Origin: Roseateles subflavus
GTDB taxonomy: Bacteria; Pseudomonadota; Gammaproteobacteria; Burkholderiales; Burkholderiaceae_C
DNA length: 64,000 nucleotides
Direction: 5' to 3'
Assembly: GCF_030285365.1 (NCBI RefSeq)
Contig: NZ_JASVDS010000010.1
Coordinates: forward strand, 1-64,000
Below are positions 25,500 to 32,412 of this stretch, one piece after another; positions within the stretch are counted from its first letter, which is position 1; each line of letters opens with the position of its first letter. A program made the translations under genes and the position numbers. The notes beneath the pieces were generated by a model. The model saw nothing but the letters and a program-made list of their open reading frames with translations, made no database searches and was not told the origin of the DNA.

Positions 25500-25745
25500 C
25501 TACATGGCGTCCTCCGCATGGGGTGGGGCTTCCACTGCCTTTGATGATGGCCAGCTGGGCTTCAATCCCAGAGCCACTGCGATTCGATGTGAGTCCCCAC
25601 GTAGCGCGTGGCAACGGCCGCTCAGGACTTGGTACACCGTAGTCAGGGGGAAGTCGCGGTCCCGAGCCCAGGAAGCAATGGACTCGCCTCGCAGATAGAA
25701 CTCCTGCTTCACGCGCGCTAAGTCCTGCTGAGTGATCTTTGGCAT
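25500..25745 (-). CDS. Small DNA-binding protein, BcepMu gp16-like
   Basis: 81 residues from the ATG at 25745; a GTG at 25760 would add five. The sequence VKQEFYLRGESIASWARDRDFPLTTVYQVLSGRCHALRGDSHRIAVALGLK follows the pattern of the phage-associated BcepMu gp16 family: a helix-turn-helix with SWARxxGF and RGxSHxIAxxLGL. Such proteins occur in Mu-like phages and other transposing elements and probably regulate them. It sits upstream of tnsA in the same direction, so it may control the transposition operon; three palindromic 22-bp-spaced repeats lie just upstream. No Shine-Dalgarno site was seen. Confidence 0.72.
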   Translation of the reverse strand: MPKITQQDLARVKQEFYLRGESIASWARDRDFPLTTVYQVLSGRCHALRGDSHRIAVALGLKPSWPSSKAVEAPPHAEDAM

Positions 25746-25838
25746 GGTCGGCGACAACACAATTCGTACCGAACATTATTACCAAATGCGAGGTTTTTGC
25801 AAATTGGTTAATAAATTGCGCCCAAGCTGCTGAGCGTT

Positions 25839-25896
25839 TGCATGTTACATGCGCGGAGTTTGCATTTGGAATGCACTTTTAATGCATCTGGCATGC
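25839..25896. repeat. Three palindromic 14-mers at exact 22-bp spacing
   Basis: TGCATGTTACATGC (25839), TGCATTTGGAATGC (25861) and TGCATCTGGCATGC (25883) are each near-perfect palindromes spaced exactly 22 bp, two helical turns. They lie 94-151 bp upstream of the gp16-like start. They could be an operator array for that protein or binding sites for the transposase. Confidence 0.7.
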
Positions 25897-25930
25897 ATTG
25901 GGCTTCGATTTTGACGCTGGGGTTGTTTAG

Positions 25931-26061
25931 ATAATTTGTGAACTCAATGAATAATTTCATTGATATTTGCAAACTCAACGAGCATTGATTGCAGGACCCC
26001 ATGCGCAGGTGCGCGCTAAACATCTGATGTCCCTGAAAGCCCATTGCATGACTCAATGAAC
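25931..26061. repeat. Three imperfect 22-bp repeats, probable TnsB sites
   Basis: Segments at 25931-25952, 25962-25983 and 26040-26061 share the core ACTCAAYGAA, preceded by ATTTG- or ATTGCA-type bases. In Tn7 the TnsB sites are 22 bp and the outermost begins 8 bp from the terminus. Here the outermost ends 7 bp from the proposed terminus at 26068. Confidence 0.6.
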
Positions 26062-26103
26062 TTCGACACCTGCACTGGTCTGAATCTGGTGTCGAAGTTC
26101 ATT
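26055..26103. repeat. Perfect 16-bp inverted repeat; probable transposon right terminus
   Basis: AATGAACTTCGACACC (26055-26070) and GGTGTCGAAGTTCATT (26088-26103) are exact complements around 17 bases. The left arm ends in ACA at 26068 next to the 22-bp repeats, fitting a TGT...ACA Tn7-type terminus. The right arm begins TGT at 26090 and continues TTCATTCAGT, like a second end facing away. A hairpin regulatory role is the alternative. Confidence 0.6.
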
Positions 26104-26129
26104 CAGTGCCGAACGTTGTTCACGCCGTT

Positions 26130-26249
26130 CTGGTCGTCACAGGACGCTACGCCACGCTGGAGCCGGCGCTCGGGTGAGTGTGGCGACATGGCCATGCGGT
26201 GCGCATCGGCGCGCCGGACGGCCATGGGGATCTGCGCAAGCGGTTGTGA
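26130..26249 (+). pseudogene. Possible N-terminal remnant of a GNAT acetyltransferase
   Basis: One frame reads VVTGRYATLEPALG, an in-frame TGA at 26175, then HAVRIGAPDGHGDLRKRL and a stop. This resembles the start of RimJ/RimL-type acetyltransferases (GRxVxLEPL, then HAxALxxAAxDGDLWKLWYT). If so, the gene is broken next to the transposon end. The rest of it was not found. The remaining 228 bases before the MOSC gene show nothing else. Confidence 0.3.
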
Positions 26250-26477
26250 AGGGAGCGGCACATCGGTCTGGCCCACAGTTGCAGCACCGATGTCCGATCG
26301 GCCGCGTGACCGGTCATTGGGCCAACGTCCGGGAGTCCATCCGTGAAAGGCTGACCGGTGGCTGGGGACGCCGGGGCGATTCAACCGGGGGCCGGCGCCG
26401 GACCGCAGGCCGTCTGGCCAGCCTGGGCAAGCCGCAGGCCTTACAGTGCGGCACCCTGGCCCACTTCCGCTTCTGCC

Positions 26478-27047
26478 ATGCGCCTGAATTCGCTCAACAC
26501 CGGCCGCGTCCACTCCCTGCTGATCGACGGCCGCTCCCATGCCAGCGGCATCCGCAAGGCGCCGCGCGAGGGGCGCATTGCCGTGGCGCCGCTGGGGCTG
26601 GAAGGAGACGAGCAGGCGGATCTCAGTGTGCACGGCGGCCTGAGCAAGGCGATCTATGCCTATCCGCAGGCGCACTACGCCTTCTGGCAGACGGTGCGGG
26701 CGCAGGCGAAGGCGGCCGGGTGGGACGAGCCGCTGGCCCCGGGCGCGCTGGGCGAGAACCTGACGCTGGACGGGCTCGTGGAGCAGGACGTCTGGGTGGG
26801 GGACGTCCTGCGCTTCCCGGACTGCGAGCTGGCCGTGAGCGAGCCGCGCCAACCCTGCTTCAAGTTCAATGCCGTGATGGGCTTCAACCAGGCGGCGAAG
26901 CTGATGAGCCAGAGCGGCTGGTGCGGCTTCTACCTGGCGGTGCTCACGCCCGGCACCCTGCAGGCCGGCGAGGCCTTCGCGCTGGTGCCGGGGCCCCGCG
27001 AGGTCAACATCGCGGAGCTGTTCCGGGCGAGGCGGCGGCGCGACTGA
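26478..27047 (+). CDS. MOSC domain protein (YiiM-like)
   Basis: 189 residues from the ATG at 26478, which matches the usual YiiM N terminus; the open frame extends upstream without family support. Key MOSC features are GLEGDEQADLSVHGGLSKAIYAYPQAHYAFW, GALGENLTLDGL, VWVGDVLRF and RQPCFKF, where the Cys is the conserved molybdenum-cofactor/sulfur residue of the MOSC fold. The protein probably takes part in reduction of N-hydroxylated compounds or in cofactor sulfur transfer, as known for YiiM and mARC relatives. It stands alone as the first intact core gene to the right of the transposon. Confidence 0.9.
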   Translation: MRLNSLNTGRVHSLLIDGRSHASGIRKAPREGRIAVAPLGLEGDEQADLSVHGGLSKAIYAYPQAHYAFWQTVRAQAKAAGWDEPLAPGALGENLTLDGLVEQDVWVGDVLRFPDCELAVSEPRQPCFKFNAVMGFNQAAKLMSQSGWCGFYLAVLTPGTLQAGEAFALVPGPREVNIAELFRARRRRD

Positions 27048-27065
27048 CCCGCGCCGCGCCCGGGC

Positions 27066-28139
27066 TCAGGCGAGGGCCGGGTAGTCCGTGTAGCCCTTGG
27101 CGCCGCCGCCGTACAGCGTGGCGCGCTCCACCGGGGCAAGCTCGGCGTTCAGGCGCAGACGGCGCACGAGGTCCGGATTGCTGATGTAGTCGCGGCCGAA
27201 GGCCACCAGATCGGCCTGGCCGTTCGCCACGGCCTGCATGGCCATGTCGCGGCTGTAGCCGTTGTTGACCATCCAGGCGCCCTTGAAGCGCTGGCGCAGG
27301 GCGTCGTAGTCGAAGGGGGCGATGTCCCGGGCACCTCCCGTCTGTCCCTCGATCACGTGCAGGAAGGCCAGGTTCAGCGGGGCCAGCTGCTCGACCGCAT
27401 GGTTGAACAGCGCCTGGGCCTGGCTGTCCTGGCCGGCGTCGTTCACAGGCGTGACGGGGCTCAGGCGCAGGCCGGTGCGCCCGGCGCCGATGGCCTGGCT
27501 CACCGCCGTCATGACCTCGACGAGGAAGCGCGCCCGGTTCTCGATCGAGCCGCCGTAGGCATCGGTGCGGTCATTGATGCTGTCGCGCAGGAACTGGTCG
27601 ATCAGGTAGCCGTTGGCGCCGTGCACCTCGACGGCATCGAAGCCGGCCTCCATGGCGCAGCGCGCGGCATGGGCGTAGCTGGCCACGACACCGGGGATCT
27701 CGTCGGTGCGCAGGGCGCGGGCCGGGGTGACGGTCTCGAGGCCGCGCGACGTGAAGGTCTTGGCCTCGATGTGGCGGGCCGTGGACGACACCGGTGCGCC
27801 GCCGTTCGGCTGGAAGTCGGCATGGGAGATGCGGCCCACATGCCACAGCTGCACGGCAATCTTGCCGCCCTCGGCGTGCACGGCGTCGGTGACCCGCTTC
27901 CAGGCCTCGACCTGCTCGGGGCTGTAGATGCCCGGGGTGTCCAGGTAGCCCTGGCCCTCGGGGCTGATCTGGGCGCCCTCGGTGATGATGAGACCGGCAT
28001 TCGCGCGCTGGCGGTAGTACTCGACGGCCAGCGGGCCGGGCTTCAGGCCGACCGAGCGGCTGCGGGTCAGCGGCGCCATGACGATGCGGTTGGCAAGCTC
28101 GAGGTCGCCGACGCGGAGGGGATCGAAGAGTTGGGGCAT
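27066..28139 (-). CDS. Old Yellow Enzyme family alkene reductase
   Basis: 357 residues. It begins LFDPLRVGDLELANRIVMAPLTRSRS, the typical FMN-binding start of OYE/NemA enzymes. The active-site region VEVHGANGYLIDQFLRDSINDRTDAYGGS is complete, and VAFGRDYISNPDLVRRL closes the barrel near the phosphate site. It is expected to use NAD(P)H and FMN to reduce activated C=C bonds (enones, nitro-olefins, N-ethylmaleimide). It converges with the MOSC gene, 18 bp apart, and is probably monocistronic. NemA is the nearest named relative I recall, but the exact substrate is unknown. Confidence 0.94.
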   Translation of the reverse strand: MPQLFDPLRVGDLELANRIVMAPLTRSRSVGLKPGPLAVEYYRQRANAGLIITEGAQISPEGQGYLDTPGIYSPEQVEAWKRVTDAVHAEGGKIAVQLWHVGRISHADFQPNGGAPVSSTARHIEAKTFTSRGLETVTPARALRTDEIPGVVASYAHAARCAMEAGFDAVEVHGANGYLIDQFLRDSINDRTDAYGGSIENRARFLVEVMTAVSQAIGAGRTGLRLSPVTPVNDAGQDSQAQALFNHAVEQLAPLNLAFLHVIEGQTGGARDIAPFDYDALRQRFKGAWMVNNGYSRDMAMQAVANGQADLVAFGRDYISNPDLVRRLRLNAELAPVERATLYGGGAKGYTDYPALA

Positions 28140-28321
28140 GGGGCTTCAGGGGCGGCACGGGGCCGCGAGATCAGGAAAGTGACGCTAGCGTAGCCAAGCT
28201 GGCCTCGGCCCGCCTGCCACCCCGGCGACAGCGTGGCGCCCCGCCCGGACTTGGGCGCACGGGCTGCAGCCCCGGCGCCGCTGTGCTAGGTGACGCGCGA
28301 GCCGCTTGCTACAGTGCGCAC

Positions 28322-29176
28322 ATGCTCGCCTATCGACACGCCTTCCATGCCGGCAACCATGCCGACGTCCTCAAACACCTGGTGCTGGCCCGGGTCCTGC
28401 GCTACCTGGGCGAAAAGGACAAGCCCTACACCCTCGTGGACACCCACGCCGGCGCCGGCGGCTACTCCGTCGAGGGCCGCTATGCCCAGAAGAACGCCGA
28501 GTACGGCACCGGCATCTCCCGCCTCTGGGACCGCAAGGACCTGCCGGAGGCCCTCGCGGCCTATGTGCAGCTGGTCAAGGACTTCAATCCCGACGGGCAG
28601 CTGCGCCAGTACCCGGGCTCGCCGGCCATTGCCAACCTGCTGATGCGCGAGGCCGACCGCCTGCGTGTCTACGAGCTGCACCCGACGGACCACCGCATCC
28701 TCGCCAGCTACCTGGCGGAGCGCCCCAACACGCAGGTGTCCGACAAGGACGGCTTCGCCTCGCTCAAGGGCGAGCTGCCGCCGCCCTCGCGCCGCGGGGC
28801 GGTGCTGATGGACCCGCCCTACGAGATCAAGACGGACTACGGCAAGGTGCTGGCCGCGCTGCGCGAGGGCCTGCAGCGCTTTGCAGACGGCGTCTACATG
28901 ATCTGGTACCCGCAGCTGCAGTCCCTGGAGTCGGCCCAGCTGGCCACGCGCCTCAAGGCCACGGCCGACGCCTCCGCCAAGAAGGGCTGGCTGCATGTCC
29001 GCCTGACCGTCACCCAGCCGGACGAGCGCGGCTTCGGCATGCTGGGCAGCGGCATGTTCGTGGCCAACCCGCCCTTCACCCTGCACGAGGAGCTGCAGGA
29101 GTGCCTGCCCTATCTCGTCGAACACCTCGGCCAGTACGACGGCGCGAACTTCGTGCTGGAGCAGCGCGCGAGCTGA
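28322..29176 (+). CDS. rlmJ: 23S rRNA (adenine-2030-N6)-methyltransferase RlmJ
   Basis: 284 residues from the ATG at 28322; the longer frame from 28283 lacks family support. The start MLAYRHAFHAGNHADVLKHLVL is diagnostic of RlmJ/YhiR. The S-adenosylmethionine-binding motif is YTLVDTHAGAGGY, and DPPYE (about 163-167) is the N6-adenine methyltransferase catalytic motif. It methylates A2030 of 23S rRNA in the cytoplasm. It stands alone, ending at a strong bidirectional terminator shared with the M48 gene. Confidence 0.96.
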   Translation: MLAYRHAFHAGNHADVLKHLVLARVLRYLGEKDKPYTLVDTHAGAGGYSVEGRYAQKNAEYGTGISRLWDRKDLPEALAAYVQLVKDFNPDGQLRQYPGSPAIANLLMREADRLRVYELHPTDHRILASYLAERPNTQVSDKDGFASLKGELPPPSRRGAVLMDPPYEIKTDYGKVLAALREGLQRFADGVYMIWYPQLQSLESAQLATRLKATADASAKKGWLHVRLTVTQPDERGFGMLGSGMFVANPPFTLHEELQECLPYLVEHLGQYDGANFVLEQRAS

Positions 29177-29192
29177 GTCCCGCCGCGCCATG

Positions 29193-29217
29193 AAAAAAGG
29201 GGGCCGAGGCCCCCTTT
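29193..29217. terminator. Bidirectional intrinsic terminator
   Basis: AAAAAA, then GGGGGCC and GGCCCCC, then TTT. It can end rlmJ on the plus strand and, with a T6 run, the M48 gene on the minus strand. Confidence 0.85.
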
Positions 29218-29239
29218 GTCTTGGCGATCGTCCCTCGTG

Positions 29240-30430
29240 TCAGGGAATGCCGTGCTCGCAGTTCATCGGCAGCTTCTTCAGCGTCAGCTCGCCGCTGGTC
29301 TCGCAGACCCACAGCAGGCTGCCGTCCTTCTGCACCTGGGGCACCAGGTCCAGCGTGCCCTTGCCCAGGGGAAGGGACAGCGTCATGTTCTCGCCGTTGA
29401 GGCTCATGCGCTGGCCGGTGGGCAGGGTGTCGCTGATGCCCAGCTGCTCCAGGCTGTCCGGGATGGTCTCCTGGTCCTTGTAGTAGGTCGAGAGCGCCTG
29501 GCGGGCGGGCGCCGAGTCCATCAGCAGCGTCACGGCCTTGGAGCGCAGCTGGTACTCCTGGTACGCCGGAAGGGCGATGGCCGCCAGCACGCCGACGATG
29601 TAGACCAGCATCAGCAGGCCGAAGCCGGCGCCGAGTCGACCGGCATAGGGCACGAACACGGCCAGCAGGTAGGCCAGCGGATTGCGCGAGGGCACCTTGG
29701 CGTCCGGCAGGACGCGGGCGACGCGCTTGGTGTGCCAGGGGTAGGCGGCGCAGAGCTCATGGAAGGACATCCAGAAGCCGCGCGTCTCGCGCAGCTGCTT
29801 CAGGTAGCTCGGCAGGTTGAGGTCACGCCAGCGCTGCGAGCCGGCCGCCAGCGCGGCCAGCGCGCGGGCCGCGCCTTCGGGCGTCTTGCAGCAGGCGGCG
29901 CCGTGGAGGTCGCAGGTGTACTCGCGGGCTCGCGAGTAGGCGGCGCCCAGCAGCGGCAGCCACAGCACCGGCCAGCGCAAGACCTGACCCTGCAGGTGCT
30001 TCATGCGCAGATGGCCGAGCTCGTGCCCCAGGTAGAAGCGCACGCCGTCCTCATGCTGCGCCATGGCCTCCAGCGTGCCGCTCAGCAGCACGACGTACTG
30101 GGTGCCCAGGAAGCGCGTGGCGAAGGCATTGAGCATGCCGTCGCCGTTGAGCACGTAGGCGCGCGGCAGCTTGGGCATGTCCAGGCGGCGGCAGCAGTCC
30201 TCGAACTGGTCCCAGAGGTCCGGGAACTGGTTGGCCGTCAGCTCGACGCCGTTGCCCTTGATGTAGGAGATCAGCGCCGACTGCGCGAAGACATAGACCA
30301 GGAACGCGAACAGCAGGCCGATCAGCGCGGTGCCGAAGGTCCCGACGATGAGCCCCAGCCAGACGATGACGCCCAGCACCAGGGTGATCAGGCCCAGGGT
30401 GCGTTCCTTGGGGTAGACGAGTTCTTTCAT
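29240..30430 (-). CDS. M48 family metallopeptidase with C-terminal pilin-like segment
   Basis: 396 residues. Two N-terminal membrane helices (about 12-50) precede the catalytic zinc motif HELGH in YLGHELGHLRMKH (near residue 137), with the third ligand Glu probably in SRAREYTCD. After about residue 255 comes a hydrophobic helix GLLMLVYIVGVLAAIALPAYQEYQLRSKAV, which resembles the N-terminal helix of type IV pilin-like proteins. A 100-residue tail then contains two Cys (LLWVCETSG and MNCEHG). M48 enzymes are membrane proteases of the HtpX/Oma1 group, usually involved in envelope quality control. Ribosome site AGGAAG is 7 nt from the ATG. The fused tail is unusual. Confidence 0.9.
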   Translation of the reverse strand: MKELVYPKERTLGLITLVLGVIVWLGLIVGTFGTALIGLLFAFLVYVFAQSALISYIKGNGVELTANQFPDLWDQFEDCCRRLDMPKLPRAYVLNGDGMLNAFATRFLGTQYVVLLSGTLEAMAQHEDGVRFYLGHELGHLRMKHLQGQVLRWPVLWLPLLGAAYSRAREYTCDLHGAACCKTPEGAARALAALAAGSQRWRDLNLPSYLKQLRETRGFWMSFHELCAAYPWHTKRVARVLPDAKVPSRNPLAYLLAVFVPYAGRLGAGFGLLMLVYIVGVLAAIALPAYQEYQLRSKAVTLLMDSAPARQALSTYYKDQETIPDSLEQLGISDTLPTGQRMSLNGENMTLSLPLGKGTLDLVPQVQKDGSLLWVCETSGELTLKKLPMNCEHGIP

Positions 30431-30650
30431 TCAACTTCCTGTTAGGCCGCCGGCCCTTGCGGACGGTGGGCATGGCTGGGGAGGCGCCCGGGAGCGCGAC
30501 GCGCGATTGTGCCCAGTCGCTGCACGGGATCAGACCCCCTTATGGGGGAATCGAGCCGTCCCGTGCGATCTCCGAGGCCCTGCGGCGGCGGCGCACCGGG
30601 CCGCCTGCTAGGCTCCATCCCTTTGCGCAGCCGCGCTTGCGAGGCGTCCC

Positions 30651-31559
30651 TTGAGTGCTTCCGGCAGACTTCCCCTTCGTCACTTCCTGCTGGCCCTGGC
30701 CGTCGTGGCCATCTGGGGCAGCAACTTCGTCGTGATCCGCCTCGGGCTCAATGCCTTCCCGCCGCTGCTCTTTGCGGCGCTGCGCTTCTCGCTGGCGGTG
30801 TTGCCGGCCATCTTCTTCCTGCCCCGTCCGGACGTGCGCTGGCGCAATCTCGCGGCCTATGGTGCGCTCGTGGGGGTGGGGCAGTTCGGCCTGCTTTACC
30901 TCGCGATGGGCTCGCAGATCTCGCCGGGGCTGGCCTCGCTCGTGATCCAGACGCAGGTCTTCTTCACGCTGCTGCTGGCCATACGCATCACGCACGAGCC
31001 GGTGCGGGGCTTCCAGTGGGTCGCGCTGGCCCTGGCGGCCTGCGGCCTGGGCGTGATCGCCAGCCACACGGACGGCAGCACCACCGTGCTCGGGCTGGGG
31101 ATGGTCCTGCTGGCGGCCTTCAGCTGGGCCAGCGGCAACATCGTCGGCAAGCAGGCCGGGCGCGTGAACATGCTGGCCTACGTGGTCTGGAGCAGCGTGT
31201 TCGCCGCGCCGCCGCTGTTCCTCATGTCCCTGATCTTCGAGGGCCCGGCCCGCATCGGCGACGGGCTGGCCCAGGCGAGCCTGGGCGCCTGGGCCTCGGT
31301 GGCCTGGCAGGCCTTCGCGAATACGCTGTTCGGCTACGGGGTGTGGAGCTGGCTGCTCTCGCGCCATCCGGCCTCCCAGATCGTGCCGATGGCGCTGCTG
31401 GTGCCGGTCTTCGGCATGAGCACCGCGGCCTGGTATCTGCATGAGCCGCTGCCCGACTGGAAGCTTGGCGCCGCCGCGCTGGTGCTCAGCGGGCTCGCGC
31501 TGAACCTGCTGTGGCCGCTGCGCCCCTGGGCACGCAAGCCGGCAGCCGAGCGCGCCTGA
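30651..31559 (+). CDS. EamA/DMT family transporter
   Basis: 302 residues from a TTG codon at 30651; no ATG is available near the N terminus and the ribosome site is poor. Ten hydrophobic helices form two EamA halves. The first starts FLLALAVVAIWGSNFVVIRLGL, the characteristic WGSNF motif of drug/metabolite exporters, and the second starts GLGMVLLAAFSWASGNIVGK. It is an inner-membrane exporter, probably of amino acids or related metabolites, although the substrate cannot be told from sequence. Confidence 0.93.
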   Translation: MSASGRLPLRHFLLALAVVAIWGSNFVVIRLGLNAFPPLLFAALRFSLAVLPAIFFLPRPDVRWRNLAAYGALVGVGQFGLLYLAMGSQISPGLASLVIQTQVFFTLLLAIRITHEPVRGFQWVALALAACGLGVIASHTDGSTTVLGLGMVLLAAFSWASGNIVGKQAGRVNMLAYVVWSSVFAAPPLFLMSLIFEGPARIGDGLAQASLGAWASVAWQAFANTLFGYGVWSWLLSRHPASQIVPMALLVPVFGMSTAAWYLHEPLPDWKLGAAALVLSGLALNLLWPLRPWARKPAAERA

Positions 31560-31600
31560 GCGGCACTTCCGGCGGGGGCCAGGCGGCGTATGCTGACGCC

Positions 31601-32293
31601 ATGAAGCTGCCCCGCCGAAGCCTCCTCTGCCTTGCCGGCGCCCTGGCGCTGGTGCCCGCCGCCTGGGCGGCCGAACCTCGCGTCAACCTGTGGGTCGAGC
31701 TGCGCTGGGTCGACAGCCGCGTCAGCCAGGCCGCCGTCGCGGGCGTGCGGGACGGCGCGGTGGTCGTGGGCACGGGGGGCTCGGTCTCGCCGCGGGGCGC
31801 GGTCGTGCTCAGCACCGATCAGCAGGCCTCGCAGGGCCAGCTGCTGCAGCGCCTGACGGTGCTCAACGGTTACAGGGCCTCCGTGCAGCTGGGTGAGCTC
31901 GTGCCCCTGCAGTGGGTGGACGTCAGCGTGCCGCTCGCCGGCGGCGGCGACCCCGCCACGGCCCCGCGCGACGCCGGCCGTGCGCAGCTGCGCCAGGGCT
32001 ATGTCGAGCAGCTGCGCGGCTTCACGCTCGAACCGCACTGGCCCGGTGGCCGCGAGCCCGTGCGTGTGACGCTGCGGGCGCAAGACCTGACCCCCACCGG
32101 CAACGGCATGCCCGGCCAGCCGGCCGCGCGCACGGAGATCGAGTCCACCGCGCTCGTGCCGCTGGACGAATGGGTGACGCTGGCCCGCAGCGGCGGGTCG
32201 CTGCGGCGCACCGAGCGCGGCACCTTCAGCAGCCGCGATGCCGAGGGCGTGAGCAGCCGGGAGCTGCAGGTGCGGATCCAGGCGGCACCCTGA
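31601..32293 (+). CDS. Exported hypothetical protein
   Basis: 230 residues from the ATG at 31601. The N terminus MKLPRRSLLCLAGALALVPAAWA is a Sec signal peptide, with cleavage likely after AWA. The mature part is beta-rich (VNLWVELRWVDSRVSQ; YRASVQLGELVPLQWVDVSV; PVRVTLRAQDL) and recalls short secretin-associated domains without reaching a family I can name. The gene begins 41 bp after the EamA gene, so the two may share a transcript. Confidence 0.75.
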   Translation: MKLPRRSLLCLAGALALVPAAWAAEPRVNLWVELRWVDSRVSQAAVAGVRDGAVVVGTGGSVSPRGAVVLSTDQQASQGQLLQRLTVLNGYRASVQLGELVPLQWVDVSVPLAGGGDPATAPRDAGRAQLRQGYVEQLRGFTLEPHWPGGREPVRVTLRAQDLTPTGNGMPGQPAARTEIESTALVPLDEWVTLARSGGSLRRTERGTFSSRDAEGVSSRELQVRIQAAP

Positions 32294-32412
32294 GGGCGGC
32301 CCGTCGGCCCGTCGGCCTGGCGCGCCGCGCCCGTCTCCAGCTTGCTGTTAATTGGTATTTAAGTGGCATTTGAAATGCGCTAGGCTGCGAGGCCTTGTGT
32401 GGAAGGAATGTC

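Noticed and set aside
25418-25503. GTTTCTAC repeats as a CRISPR array
   Set aside because: Only 8-bp units with one in inverted orientation, no regular spacers and no cas genes.
26103-26852. Long opposite-strand frame over the MOSC gene
   Set aside because: High-GC shadow of the MOSC reading frame with no protein-like composition.
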